From the NCBI GenBank assembly GCA_026874595.1, contig CM049313.1, positions 39,586,659 through 39,650,658 on the forward strand: a stretch of DNA of 64,000 nt. The letters are read 5' to 3'. Below are positions 49,294 through 59,909 of this stretch, in pieces. The stretch comes from Sipunculus nudus (taxonomy: Eukaryota; Annelida; Sipuncula; Golfingiida; Sipunculidae). The position numbers and the translations under genes are program-made. The notes beneath the pieces are model-generated. The model made no database searches. It was not told the DNA's origin and saw only the letters and a list, made by a program, of their open reading frames with translations. Numbering within the stretch: the stretch's first letter is position 1; every line of letters begins with the position of its first letter.

Positions 49294-49566
49294 ATGGAAA
49301 CGTTAGAGTCACTTGTTAGATGCGGACAGGCCTTGGGGCTTAAGGACCAGGCTTTACAAGATTATGTTGAGGCTAGACGGCGTGCGGATGAAGAACGTGA
49401 GGAAAGAGCCAGGCAACGTGAAATAGAGAAGGAACAGCGGGAATTAGAGCGTGAGCGAGAGGCTAGAGCCCACGAATTAGAGGTTCTAAGGTTAAAGTCT
49501 GACTCTGGGGTTAAAGAAGAGAGAAGTAGGGATGTATTCCCGAAAAATCCAGCTTCCACCTTTTGA
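49294..49566 (+). CDS. gag: gag N-terminal coiled-coil segment
   Basis: 90 codons starting METLESLVRCGQALGLKDQ. Residues ~25-70 are an almost unbroken run of Glu/Arg-rich coiled coil (EARRRADEEREERARQREIE). In related bivalve elements such a coiled coil is continuous with the gag core. Here the core lies in the +1 frame and the segment ends at TGA 49564-49566, overlapping the next ORF. Either a frameshift mutation or programmed +1 shifting is possible. Confidence 0.65.
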   Translation: METLESLVRCGQALGLKDQALQDYVEARRRADEEREERARQREIEKEQRELEREREARAHELEVLRLKSDSGVKEERSRDVFPKNPASTF

Positions 49567-52126
49567 TGAGGCTCACGATCAGCTAGATGCGTTTCTTGAG
49601 CGATTTGAACGATTAGCTGTATGTCAAGGCTATGATAGGGAGAATTGGGCGTTACACCTGAGTCCGTTACTGCGGGGTAAGGCGCTAGGGACTTACACAC
49701 AGTTATCGGTTAGTGAGGCCATGGATTACGATAAGTTAAAGATAGCCTTGTTAAAGCGATACCAAATGACCGAAGAGGGTTATCGACACAAGTTTCGGAC
49801 TTGTAGGCCTGAGCGAGGAGAAACGCCGAGTCAGTTTGCGGTGAGACTGATTGGATACCTAGACCATTGGATAGGGATGGCAGGGGTCGGAGGTGACTAC
49901 GACAGGGTAGTTAACCTGTTGATGTGTGAGCAGTTCGTAAACTGCTGTAGTAGGGATCTCTCTATGTTTTTGAAAGAGAGACGGTGTCGTGACTTTGATA
50001 GTATGGTAGACTTAGCCGAGAGTTATACGGAGGCTCACGGTGTACACAGCCTTACAGCAGGTCCTCGTTATGGCAATAATGTGCCGCGTCCAGCGCAACC
50101 GGTATCTCAGCCTAGAGAGAAGCGAGAGGTTGAGCGCAGTCCGGACGGTCAGACATTTAAGCCATCAGGAGGCATCAGATGTTATTTATGTAATGAACTG
50201 GGACATAAGGCGCGGGAATGTAAGACTAGTGCCCGGTCGAGGCCTAGGTCTTCCCCTCAAGTAGGGCGTGCTGCTGGCGATCAGCAGAGGTATAGGACTA
50301 ATTTTAGCCCCCCGTATAACCCAAAACAGAAACCGGAGACTATGTCAATGGCAGTAGTCGAGGCGGAAACGGAGACGGTCGGTGCGGTGAAACCGGAAGT
50401 AGAGAGTCCGAGTCAGTCGTTAGGATTTGCTGCCCAGACAGAAGGCGGAATCTGGTTACCTGTGTGTGAAGGGCTGGTGAATGGTAAGACAGCGAGGGTG
50501 CTGCGGGATTCGGGATGTTCCTCGGCAGGAATACGTGAGTCGTACGTGGAGCCGAATCAGTTCACCGGACACCAGGTCGAGTGTAGGTTGTTCGATGGGT
50601 CTGTAAGACAATTTCCTACGGCTAGGATTAATGTGGACTGTGCGTACTTTGTCGGTACTATCGAGGCAATGGTGGTCGGGGATGCTGTATGTGATTTAGC
50701 GCTAGGTAACGTAGCGGGAGCGCGTGATCCGTATGATCCGGACCCGACGTGGAAGTCTGAGCGGTCCTCAGGCATAGTGTGTGACGGTGTAGAGTCACAA
50801 AAGGAGGTGTCGTCCGCGGTGGAGACACGGAGCGCTGCACGAGAGAAACAGATACCGACGCGTAGCTTGAATGTTGCAAGCCCAGTTGCCGATGTGAGTC
50901 CGGCCGAATTTTTGAAGGCGCAGGAGGAGGATGGGTCTTTAGCGCCGTATTGGAGGCTAGCTAGAGAGGCTAGAAATGATAGTCCATTTAGAATTGAGGA
51001 CGGATATTTAGTTCGGGTTGTGAGTGATAAACGGGGAGATCAAGATGGATCTCGAGTGGTGGTACCTCAGACGTTACGGTACGACGTAATGAGGATGGGC
51101 CACGAAGCGGTTATGGCGGGCCATCAGGGCATAGACAAAACGCACGACCGCGTGAGAACTCAGTTTTTCTGGAAAGGGATGTATAATGACATTGCTGAGT
51201 TTTGCAAGTCCTGTCCCATTTGCCAGAAAACCATACCGAAAGGCAAGGTGCCTGGAGCTACGTTAGGCCAGATGCCATTAATTGATGAGCCCTGGCGTAG
51301 AATTTCGATGGATCTGGTTGGGCCGATCCATCCAGCGTCTGAGAGAGGTCACAGGTATATTCTGACCGTTATGGATTATGCCACTAGATATCCGGAGGCT
51401 GTTGCTTTAAAGAACATAGATACAGTCTCTGTGGCTGATGCGCTAGTTGATATTTATGCGCGGTTAGGAGTGCCGTCAGAGGTGCTTACTGACATGGGAA
51501 CACAATTTACGTCAGACCTCATGCGAGAAGTTAGCCGTGTTTTGTCTGTAAGACAGCTCACCGCTACTCCTTACCATCCTATGTGCAACGGAATGGTGGA
51601 GAGATTCAATGGAACGTTAAAGTTAATGTTGAAACGGATGTGCGAGGAAAGACCGCGAGATTGGGATCGGTACCTCAGCGCCGTGCTTTTTGCGTACCGA
51701 GAAGCGCCACATGAGAGCACAGGGTTCTCACCCTTTGAGTTGCTCTATGGTAGGATCGCTAGAGGACCGATGCGGATTCTAAGGGATCTGTGGACCAAGC
51801 GAGATACTAGCGTCGAGACTAAAACCACGTACCAATACGTCCTGGACCTACAAGACAAACTAAGCGACACATGCGCGTTAGCTAGAGAGGCGTTGAACAA
51901 ATCAGCGAACAGACACAGACTGTTATATGATAGAGGTAAATGCACGCGCAGGTTTGAGGCCGGAGACGAAGTTTTGTTGTTACTCCCGACGGAGCGGAAC
52001 AAATTAATGGTACAGTGGAAAGGCCCCTATACTATTGTAAACAGGGTTGGGGACTTAGACTATCGGATTAAGATTGGCGATAAGGTTAAAACCTTCCACG
52101 TGAATATGCTGAAACGGCAGCGGTAG
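49532..52126 (+). CDS. gag-pol: gag core - protease - integrase polyprotein
   Basis: 864 codons of a Ty3/Gypsy polyprotein. Residues ~5-180 are a retrotransposon gag domain (LPPFDEAHDQLDAFLERFER). A CX2CX4HX4C zinc knuckle lies at Cys217-Cys230. The aspartic protease has active site Asp326-Ser-Gly. The integrase has an HHCC zinc domain (His524, His531, Cys561, Cys564), the catalytic triad Asp594, Asp654 and Glu690 (D,D35E spacing exact), and a C-terminal GPY/F module at WKGPY (Trp829). It ends FHVNMLKRQR. Protease runs directly into integrase with no reverse transcriptase between them. The nominal start Met may not be used if the protein begins at 49294 by frameshifting. Confidence 0.92.
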   Translation: MYSRKIQLPPFDEAHDQLDAFLERFERLAVCQGYDRENWALHLSPLLRGKALGTYTQLSVSEAMDYDKLKIALLKRYQMTEEGYRHKFRTCRPERGETPSQFAVRLIGYLDHWIGMAGVGGDYDRVVNLLMCEQFVNCCSRDLSMFLKERRCRDFDSMVDLAESYTEAHGVHSLTAGPRYGNNVPRPAQPVSQPREKREVERSPDGQTFKPSGGIRCYLCNELGHKARECKTSARSRPRSSPQVGRAAGDQQRYRTNFSPPYNPKQKPETMSMAVVEAETETVGAVKPEVESPSQSLGFAAQTEGGIWLPVCEGLVNGKTARVLRDSGCSSAGIRESYVEPNQFTGHQVECRLFDGSVRQFPTARINVDCAYFVGTIEAMVVGDAVCDLALGNVAGARDPYDPDPTWKSERSSGIVCDGVESQKEVSSAVETRSAAREKQIPTRSLNVASPVADVSPAEFLKAQEEDGSLAPYWRLAREARNDSPFRIEDGYLVRVVSDKRGDQDGSRVVVPQTLRYDVMRMGHEAVMAGHQGIDKTHDRVRTQFFWKGMYNDIAEFCKSCPICQKTIPKGKVPGATLGQMPLIDEPWRRISMDLVGPIHPASERGHRYILTVMDYATRYPEAVALKNIDTVSVADALVDIYARLGVPSEVLTDMGTQFTSDLMREVSRVLSVRQLTATPYHPMCNGMVERFNGTLKLMLKRMCEERPRDWDRYLSAVLFAYREAPHESTGFSPFELLYGRIARGPMRILRDLWTKRDTSVETKTTYQYVLDLQDKLSDTCALAREALNKSANRHRLLYDRGKCTRRFEAGDEVLLLLPTERNKLMVQWKGPYTIVNRVGDLDYRIKIGDKVKTFHVNMLKRQR

Positions 52127-52189
52127 CCAAGGGCGCACCTGATTCTATACATGATCCTGACGGTGTAGACGGGGAAACAGAGCACTGAT

Positions 52190-52786
52190 AGACCTAAGAC
52201 AAAGAAGGCTTTGCGAGCATTCCTAGGTCTTACAGGGTACTATCGAAAATTCGTGCCAAACTATGCGGAAATAGCGGTGCCCTTGACTGATCTAACGCGT
52301 AAAGGTCAACCTAACAAACTAGACTGGAAACCCGTACACGAGAACGCGTACTGTTCTCTAAAGGCTAAACTGTCAGACCCTCCCATACTGAAGCTACCTG
52401 ATTTCAGTAAATGATTTTATTTGAAATGTGATGCATCTGATGTGGGTATTGGCTGTATCCTGATGCAAAGACACAAGGGGATCATGCACCCAGTAGCTTA
52501 TGCCAGTCGTAAACTATTGCCCAGGGAGAGAAATTACTCCACCATTGAGAAAGAGTCTTTAGCAATTGTATGGTCTGTACAGAAATTTGAGATGTACCTG
52601 GCTTGTAGACCGTTCACCATTCAGACCGACCACAAACCATTAAAGTGTATTAGCAAATCAAAATGTGCTAATAAGAGAGTAATGAGATGGGCACTGGTTC
52701 TACAAGAGTTTAGATTTGATATTGAAGCAGTGTCAGGTAAACTAAACCATGGACCTGATTTTCTTAGCAGACTGCCTGAGTGTTAG
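52190..52786 (+). pseudogene. pol: 3' end of reverse transcriptase plus RNase H, disrupted
   Basis: Same frame as the polyprotein but separated by stops. It begins abruptly at ALRAFLGLTGYYRKFVPNYA, the thumb/connection region that follows the RT core. An in-frame TGA (52412-52414) follows, then RNase H: CDASDVGIG (first Asp), YSTIEKESLAIVW (Glu), TDHKPL (Asp) and GPDFLSRL. Fingers, palm and the YxDD box are absent, lost at a junction near 52165-52190. As it stands it cannot make an active polymerase. Confidence 0.88.
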
Positions 52787-52992
52787 GATGTAATGAGCTA
52801 TAATGTTTAGCCAGTTAAGTCTAAACATGTACAAGATTTTTGCCCTGTGTCATAGACCGTGGGCATGTACTAATGACAACTTGTTACATGACCCTTATGT
52901 ATTGCTATGTATTGCTACATGTAAATATGTTTAGCTGGACCCTGTAAGATAGAACGATACGATGTATCGAGAAAATACTGTGTATTTTCCTT

Positions 52993-53007
52993 AAAAGGAG
53001 GGGGTGA
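52993..53007 (+). promoter_or_regulatory. polypurine tract
   Basis: AAAAGGAGGGGGTGA directly abuts the TG of the 3' LTR, the expected site for plus-strand priming. Confidence 0.8.
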
Positions 53008-54132
53008 TGTCACCAGAAATCGGTGACAATATGTACGGTGTTTTGTATCATAGTTTAACGAAGTCTGTTCTCTATTGTTATTGACGTGAAACGTCATCCT
53101 AAAGCGTTGACAGGTCTTGATTGTATATATATATATTGTGTATTCTTGTATGGAATCCCATCGGCTATCAGCTGATTTATCCGTGTCACGCATCGTGTGT
53201 AATTATTTCTGGTATGTGGGTCGCCAAGGTGACGCTAACAGTCAAACTAGGTCACATATATCCTTATATGGGACACTTGAGAAATGAGCCAATCAGAGAA
53301 CCGGATCGCCGTATTGTGACGACGATTGTGACATCAGAGTTCAGGGAGAGACGCTGGAAGCTGCCTTCAGTTGGGTCTTGAAGCTTGAGGTGGCAGCACG
53401 CACGCACGAACATTGAAACGCCAGGAACGGCATAGAAGCAAGCTTCTACATGAAGCAAGGACCCAGCTCATAAGAACTCAGCCGTGCTGCCGACAGAGCT
53501 TCGTATTGGCGATAAAGTGAGAGAGCGTTTGTCACCTGCCGGCCTAGTTCAGCTTGACCTAGATACATAACCGTCGTAAGCCGTGAAACCGTTGCTACAA
53601 GAGCAAGGTCAAGGACTCTAAGCTCCTCGTAATCAAAGAGCTCTATTGCATTCAAGTGAACGTAAACATACCCGGGTCGCTGACAAGCAAGATCAGTTGA
53701 AGATCGCTAAACTCAGAAAGACTATATGCTGCTAACCATACGCTAGATTCTACACAAAACAGTAACCAGAGATCTCTGAAGGAACTGGACTTTATTGGTT
53801 TTTATACAAACCACGGACTCAGTAAATATCCTGTATTTTTAATGTGAAGGACTGTCGTATTGACACATCAACGCACACACAGATCTACATCTTTGTAAGT
53901 ATTGTCTTGAATTATATTGTGAATTTAACCTGATGTCTCATAGTTTCTATTGATCTGGGTGTATGATTGTCTGGTATTTTTATACACGTCCTTAAAAGAA
54001 CCTGGAAATGTCACCTGTAATGACCGGGATCTAATTTCTTGATTAATGAAATCAAGTGGCGAGCGTTAACCCATCCTATTGTTTTATAGGATATATCCGT
54101 TGTAAAGTTATCACGTTAAGTTAGGGGTGACA
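53008..54132 (+). repeat. 3' LTR
   Basis: Same length as the 5' LTR. Differences seen include TGACATCA in place of the CRE TGACGTCA (53329-53336), plus four other single-base changes. Confidence 0.95.
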
Positions 54133-54137
54133 ACTAC

Positions 54138-55117
54138 CATCAAAGAGAATTATTTTCAGTGAATGATTTTTGTCTTGATGTTTGACTTAGTTAGTCCTAT
54201 AATCATAATCAATTTTCAGTTTTTGTAAACTGAAGATTGATTAACTCTTAATTAGTTCAGACAAACGTTCCCTTATCTGTGAATCTGCTCAGAGGGCATG
54301 AACAATATATATAATCTTAAAGTATATTGGTAAGTTCTTTTAGTAACTATGAACTCATTTAAGGTAAACTAAATTTCATCTTTACTTTTTTTAAGGTCTT
54401 ACCTGACATAATGATAGCACATATGCTTACATTAAGCATGACTTTAGCAGCATTAGAGTTAAGCTTGTAGTGCATCCAGATTCTGCATGCACTGTACTGT
54501 ATATAATCATGACAATGCTGGAAGGTACTTGTGAATCTGAGCTGGGTTCAATTTAAAGAGTTGAATGTTACAGAAGAATTGGAGTCTTTGCTTAACCTCT
54601 TATATAACAACATCATTTAAAAACACATTGTATCTCCATATTCTTTTGTTTCAGCACTATTAGGCCATCAGTGCAGAAAATTCTTCCAATGAAAAATGAA
54701 AAAAACACATTTCACATTTCTTTTCAAACTTAATATGTGCATAGATAAGAATGAGAGGAAACAGTCTGTTAAAAATGGTGTCATGACATTAACTGTGAGA
54801 GTGACTTTGACCTTGAATGATTCTATTTTGGGTTAAATCTCACAAAAACATGGGGTATCTTCAGAAAGGCTTGATGGATTGTCCTAAAAATCACAATGAT
54901 CATTGACCAAAGATCTTGAAAAGCTTTTTCTTTTACTGGTGCCACCATGTGACCAGTAAACTTTTTCTGTTTTTGCATCATTTAATTCTCTTATCTTTGC
55001 CACATGACAGTAAAGTGTAAGCAATATAATTAAAAAACTAATGGATCAATTTCTTTCCTTTTCTTCACATCCATAGATATGGGTCACAACTTTTTTTGTT
55101 AGAGTAGCCTTGACATA
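54138..55117. other. intergenic, nothing recognised
   Basis: AT-rich sequence downstream of the retrotransposon. Confidence 0.5.
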
Positions 55118-55119
55118 TA

Positions 55120-55283
55120 CAGTAGAACCTCTGCATTAAGGACACTGACATTTTGTCCACAATAGAGTTCCCTCAGTAGGGAGGTTATAGATTTTGGGAC
55201 CTACTTTCAAGGGACTGCCTGTAAGTGGCCATAAATAAGTGGTGCCCTAAGTAGAGAGCTACCAATAAGGAGAGGCTCCACTG
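55120..55283. mobile_element. 164-bp MITE with TA target duplication
   Basis: Terminal inverted repeats CAGTAGAACCTCT and AGAGGCTCCACTG (11 of 13 pair), flanked by TA on both sides. This is typical of Tc1/mariner-like MITEs. The interior repeats AAGG/GGGA-CT-type words and is non-coding. Confidence 0.75.
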
Positions 55284-55285
55284 TA

Positions 55286-56641
55286 ATTATAAATAGTGAA
55301 AATCTGACAGATCATTATATATCTCTAGAATGGATCTAGGGCCTGCCTTTATATATTGAAAAAGGCTTGTCAATATATATGCTTCAGAAAAAGGGTGCCT
55401 GTTTTAAAAGATGTTACACTAATATCTTTGGATTTTACAGCATCTCTGATGACAGACATTCATAAGTCATTAATTAAATGAATATTAAGTAAAGCTTAAT
55501 GTGTGATTTCACACAGTTGTTGAAGAGAGAAAAGGGTTGTTTTAATAATGTAAAATAAGCAAGAAACCCCAGAAAATTGTATTGAAATTTGTTGTAACTT
55601 GGTGGAGATAAATATTACTACCAACAAGAAGCCGAGTAAAAAACTTTGACAGAAATAGTTAAAGTCTGCTTTGTTTTACAAAAACAGCAGAATTGTTTTA
55701 AACCACCATACATAACGCTGAGGATAGAGAGAAAGTGAAAACCTTGAAAGAAGAAAATATAATAATGGATCCTTTGAAAGAGCTAACAGTAAAATAGACA
55801 GTATCACAGTCAATAGAGTTGTACAATTGTTTGTCCTAGACAAGTACCCCAGTTATGTTAACATTTACTTTGCCAGAAGCTAAATGTGTCCTGTATTGGG
55901 CCAATGTCAATCGAATGGTTTACTCTTATTGTCTCGATCAATAAGGAGCCACCGTTTGTCAGATAGTCGCTATCACCCAGTTCAAGTGTTCAGGTTGTTT
56001 TTCCTGATAACATAGGTATTAACCCTATAGAAACTTAATTAAAATTTGATAAGAGAAGTGTTAGTTTAGTTAATTTTGTACAAGGTAGAAACACACTGTG
56101 TGCAAACATTTTACAATATGGGTTATGTCTTAATCAGGGTAAGCAAAACAAAAATTTGTCTGAATTCAAGTTTAAAATGGAAAAGTTGCTGTCAAAATGA
56201 TTATTTCCTGATTTTCTTTATTTTATTTACCATAAACTTTATTCATGTGGAACTTCGTTATGCAGTGGTGTTAAACTTCTTGATGTTGTTTCACTGGATT
56301 CTCCACTGACTGTTCATAATGGAAACCCTTATATGTTGTTGTATTTGACCATCACAAGTTCTGAACTGCTGACATTGCTGCTTTTACCTTGCTCTGTCAT
56401 CAGATTTGTCACTCAGACATTATAGGCTAACTGATGGTGTCATCTATCTTTTTGAGTTTTGAAATGATTTTGGTATTGGCCTTTCTGCTGGTGTTTAACA
56501 AGGTTAATCCACCATTGTTGCTCATGCACATTGCTGACATTGTTTTTCAACTTGGATTCTCCACCAATTCTTATTAGACACTTACTGACTTACAACATCA
56601 AGAATGTTGAATATAAAATCACAAATTCTTTATTTACACAG
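55286..56641. other. sequence upstream of the 56642 exon
   Basis: No gene recognised. It ends in a convincing acceptor (TTTATTTACACAG), so at least the 3' part is intron of the plus-strand gene. Confidence 0.5.
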
Positions 56642-56681
56642 GTGATTCAATGAGTGAGCTGTTCTAGGAAGCAAGCCAGCC

Positions 56682-56834
56682 ATGTCCTACTCAGCACGGG
56701 ACAGTGATTTGTCCTCCAGTCTGTATCGATCTCGCTCCTTCAACTGTCTCAGCAATGGAGTCCTACCTACCCGGGGAATACCAAGCTCTCCAGTACCCAG
56801 ACTTCAGAAAGGAACCTCCATAGACAGTGACAGG
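56682..56834 (+). CDS. N-terminal coding exon of an unidentified gene
   Basis: Exon 56642-56834: acceptor TTTACACAG, 40 nt of 5' UTR with a tiny upstream ORF (ATGAGTGAGCTGTTCTAG), then 51 codons MSYSARDSDLSSSLYRSRSF ... GIPSSPVPRLQKGTSIDSDR and donor AGG|GTAAAA in phase 0. The peptide is Ser/Arg-rich with SRSF and PSSPVPR motifs. It looks like a disordered, phosphorylatable N-terminal tail of a cytoplasmic signalling or cytoskeletal protein. I cannot name the family. The next exon is not found before 64000. Confidence 0.72.
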
Positions 56835-58361
56835 GTAAAAATTATTTACCATTAAGAAGTAATAGATCTTTTTCTTTACCATTTAATTTCCAAATTTGAC
56901 TGTATTTTATTCATTTAATATTTAAAATGCTTGATACAGTAGCTCCGTCATGGTTGTTATGATGGATAAGTTATGATGGATCTAGGTCAATGATGTTCTT
57001 GTTTAGAACAGTCAGACCTACTGTATGTAATGTAAGGAATATAAATAGCAGTAAAATCTGTCACATTCATAATTACTTTAACATTATAATAATATATAAT
57101 ATCATAACAAATAACGACAGTTCAGACAGACAGGCACAAAAAATTGCTGCATTGTGAGTAATGTGATATATTTATTCACACAATACCTGTTAATATATCA
57201 TGTGTCACAATTTTAATATGATCAAGCATCTAATTAGGTTTAAAATTATCTGTCAGTATACAATACCGTATGACAATTTTGGGTTATTGAACCGTGTCCT
57301 GTTTTATGCTTGTGCCAAAGTCCATCAAACTGTTTCCATTCATGCCTTGGTAATAGTATTTAGATACTGCCTTTTTGTAAACTGTTCATATACTCTGTGG
57401 AAGCCTGTTTAACTTTAAGAAAGACTGGGTTTGAACAGAGCAGACATTTACATTTCTTTTCTTAAAATTCTTCAACATACAGTCAATAGTTATGACTTGT
57501 GGGCAAACACTTGTGGGTGAAACTTTATTAAACAAATTACCTACAGGACACGTTAGTCAGTCAGGTAAACATCACTTGTTTCTGTGAGAGGCCTTTAATG
57601 TTGAACCATTTAACACCTGTATCAGTGTTGTTAAGCCAAGGTGTGCAGGTAGTATTTGTTTGTCCCTTGGTCTGTTGACAAAAGACAAATGCATGGCATT
57701 AACATAAGTATCAAATGTCAATAAGATCTGTACTTGACTGGCTGATGCATGATAGGCCTTGGTACAGGTTTATCCCCAGGCTGTATCTTATGATTGTAAA
57801 GAAAAGAAAATACAATAGATTTTTCATGACAATCAGGAGTCTATAGCTCTAAAATGTTTAGATTTGTGTGCATGGTCAAACAACCCTAAGGCAGTTTTTC
57901 TAAGGTATATTGTAAAAAGTGTTCTTTTTAAAGAAGACAGCATTATGTGTTTGGTATGTCAGATTACAAGCCAGAGGTCAACCACAGAACTAAAGCTCAG
58001 GATGTTTAAGTGGAATATCATTACACACTGAGCCAGTTATCTGTTGAGTGGACATTTTGTACTGTATACCCTTCGGGTAAAGAAATAATATAAACACATT
58101 AAGTAAAGGCTGAAGATCTCCAGCTGAATCAATGTAATCCAGAAACCACAGAGTTAACTAGTGAAACTGCTCTCTGGTTTATCATGAAACTGCACCAGAT
58201 TCACTCTGTTGTCTCAATTATAGACATCAAAGTCTGGGTCATTCCAATCCGTTTGTAGAGAAATTATTAATGCTTAACCCTTTATTGTTTCGTGGTGTTC
58301 TGAGGGAAAGTCAGGAACGCTTGAGATTGACACTTAAAACTGCTGCATTTTGCCAGATTTT
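56835..58361 (+). other. intron of the plus-strand gene, first part
   Basis: AT-rich with no recognisable exon or repeat. Confidence 0.5.
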
Positions 58362-59909
58362 TAGCTCAGCTGACTATAAGTCATCTGAGCTATAGTTGTT
58401 GTCCATTGTCAATCGTCCATCCATCTACCTGTCTGTCTGTCCGTAGATGTGGCACGTTTTGAAACCGTAAGTCCTAGGAATCCAAAATTCGGCATAATGT
58501 CAGATGTCCCAAGATCTCCTACCAAGCCGAAAACTAGGTCTTTGTGACTTTGTTCCTTTGAGATATTAAGGAAAATCCTCAATTTTTTATTAAAAACCTA
58601 TTTTCACACTTCAGGACTACCGTATATCAAAACCACTCATCTGTTTTTCCTCATATTTACAATAAATATTCCTCTATATAGTTCCTATGTACATGCCAGA
58701 AATAAGGTCTGTATTATATAATTTGAAAAAGTTATGGGCTCAAAGATAATGCATTTGGAAAAAATCAGGAAAGATATTTGATTGCTTAAGATCAAAATCT
58801 TTTAAATTTTTTAAAATATTAGCAAAAATAAAAAATTGGTACCTTAAATTTTGCCCAACTTTGGCCACAGCACGTTTTTTTCCTGTAAGTACTGTGGATT
58901 TAATTTTCACAGCATGTGCACATAAGGATTTAATCTGTTAAAATCTGAAATTTGAAAATAAAAGCTGCAAATTTAGGCTAGTTATTGAATTTTTTGGAGG
59001 CTCTTGTTGTATTCCCTTTCTTTGTCATGAAGACCACTTTGGTCACTGTAGCAGCTCTCTATGCTCCCCAGGCTGTTGGCATAATGTTATGCATTACCAT
59101 CACTAGGGCAAGCCCTCTCTCCACTGAGTTGAGCTTGATCAGGCTGTCTGCAGTTAATACCACAGGGAGCCTTTTTCTCCCCCCCCCCCCCCACCCCATT
59201 CTGTTGACAGACCTGTACTATGAACTAGATGAATCTTAAAATTAACATTTTTTTCAGCCATGAGCAGTAACAACAGACACCCCTCCCCCCCACCCAACCC
59301 TTCTATACACAAGACTAATAAACAAGATGAATCTTATAATTTTAATGTTAAATAAATTCTTTTTGATGAGACTTGGACAATTTCGATTTTTTTTAAGAAA
59401 AAAATTTCAGGAATTTAATTCTAATATTCAAATGTGATGAAATATTAGGATCTAATGTAAGTGCTAACTGACAAGATTTAAGAAGATATAAATACTTTGT
59501 AGCATTTCATTCATATCTCTTAAAGTTGGCGGGGCCTAGGTGTGAATTACACTGTTAACTTAGGATTAAAATTAGGAATATTGGTCAAATTTTGTGTGAT
59601 TAATTTTTAACTCATATGGCCATATATTAAACTTTTGAAAACTTAATTATCTTCACACATTATTTGTTTATGAAATGTTACTTTTATATAACACTTACCG
59701 TAGGCCTATTTGTTCCCTTGGTGCATCATTAAATTGTTTACCTCATGTCCATTATTCTATAATTTACAGAGTTTCATTTTAGCAGGGCCATTTTCTCATA
59801 ACTTTTCTAATGATAATATACATAAAAAACCAAAAGAAATAAATATATTTAGCAGTTACTTATATTTTCCAAAATTCAGCTGAGCAATGTGACCCATGGG
59901 TCTCTTGTT
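58362..59909 (+). mobile_element. HINE-like element C
   Basis: Complete ~1.55-kb member of the family. 5' TAGCTCAGCTGACTATAAG after a T run, a CTGTCTGTCCG-type tract, and a body aligned with elements A and B. The 3' end has TCAGCTGAGC (59876-59885), the perfect 12-bp palindrome GACCCATGGGTC (59891-59902) and TCTTGTT. It lacks the endonuclease remnant of element B. A poly-C tract at about 59180-59193 matches poly-C tracts at the same position in A and B. Confidence 0.72.

Larger units (their letters stand above)
47448..54132 (+). mobile_element. Ty3/Gypsy-type LTR retrotransposon, recently inserted, RT core missing
   Basis: A 6,685-bp element bounded by two 1,125-bp LTRs (TGTCACC...GGTGACA) and a perfect 5-bp target duplication, ACTAC (47443-47447 and 54133-54137). 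A primer binding site, gag-like region, protease, integrase, an RNase H remnant and a polypurine tract are present in that order. I count five LTR substitutions by eye (about 0.4%), so insertion is recent. The order PR-IN-(RT)-RNase H is copia-like, while the integrase (GPY/F module) and gag are Gypsy-type. The RT palm with its YxDD box is absent, so this copy could move only with help in trans. Confidence 0.93.

Noticed and set aside
49362-49700. Minus-strand ORF opposite gag
   Set aside because: Mirror of the Glu/Arg-rich coiled-coil coding strand; no independent support.
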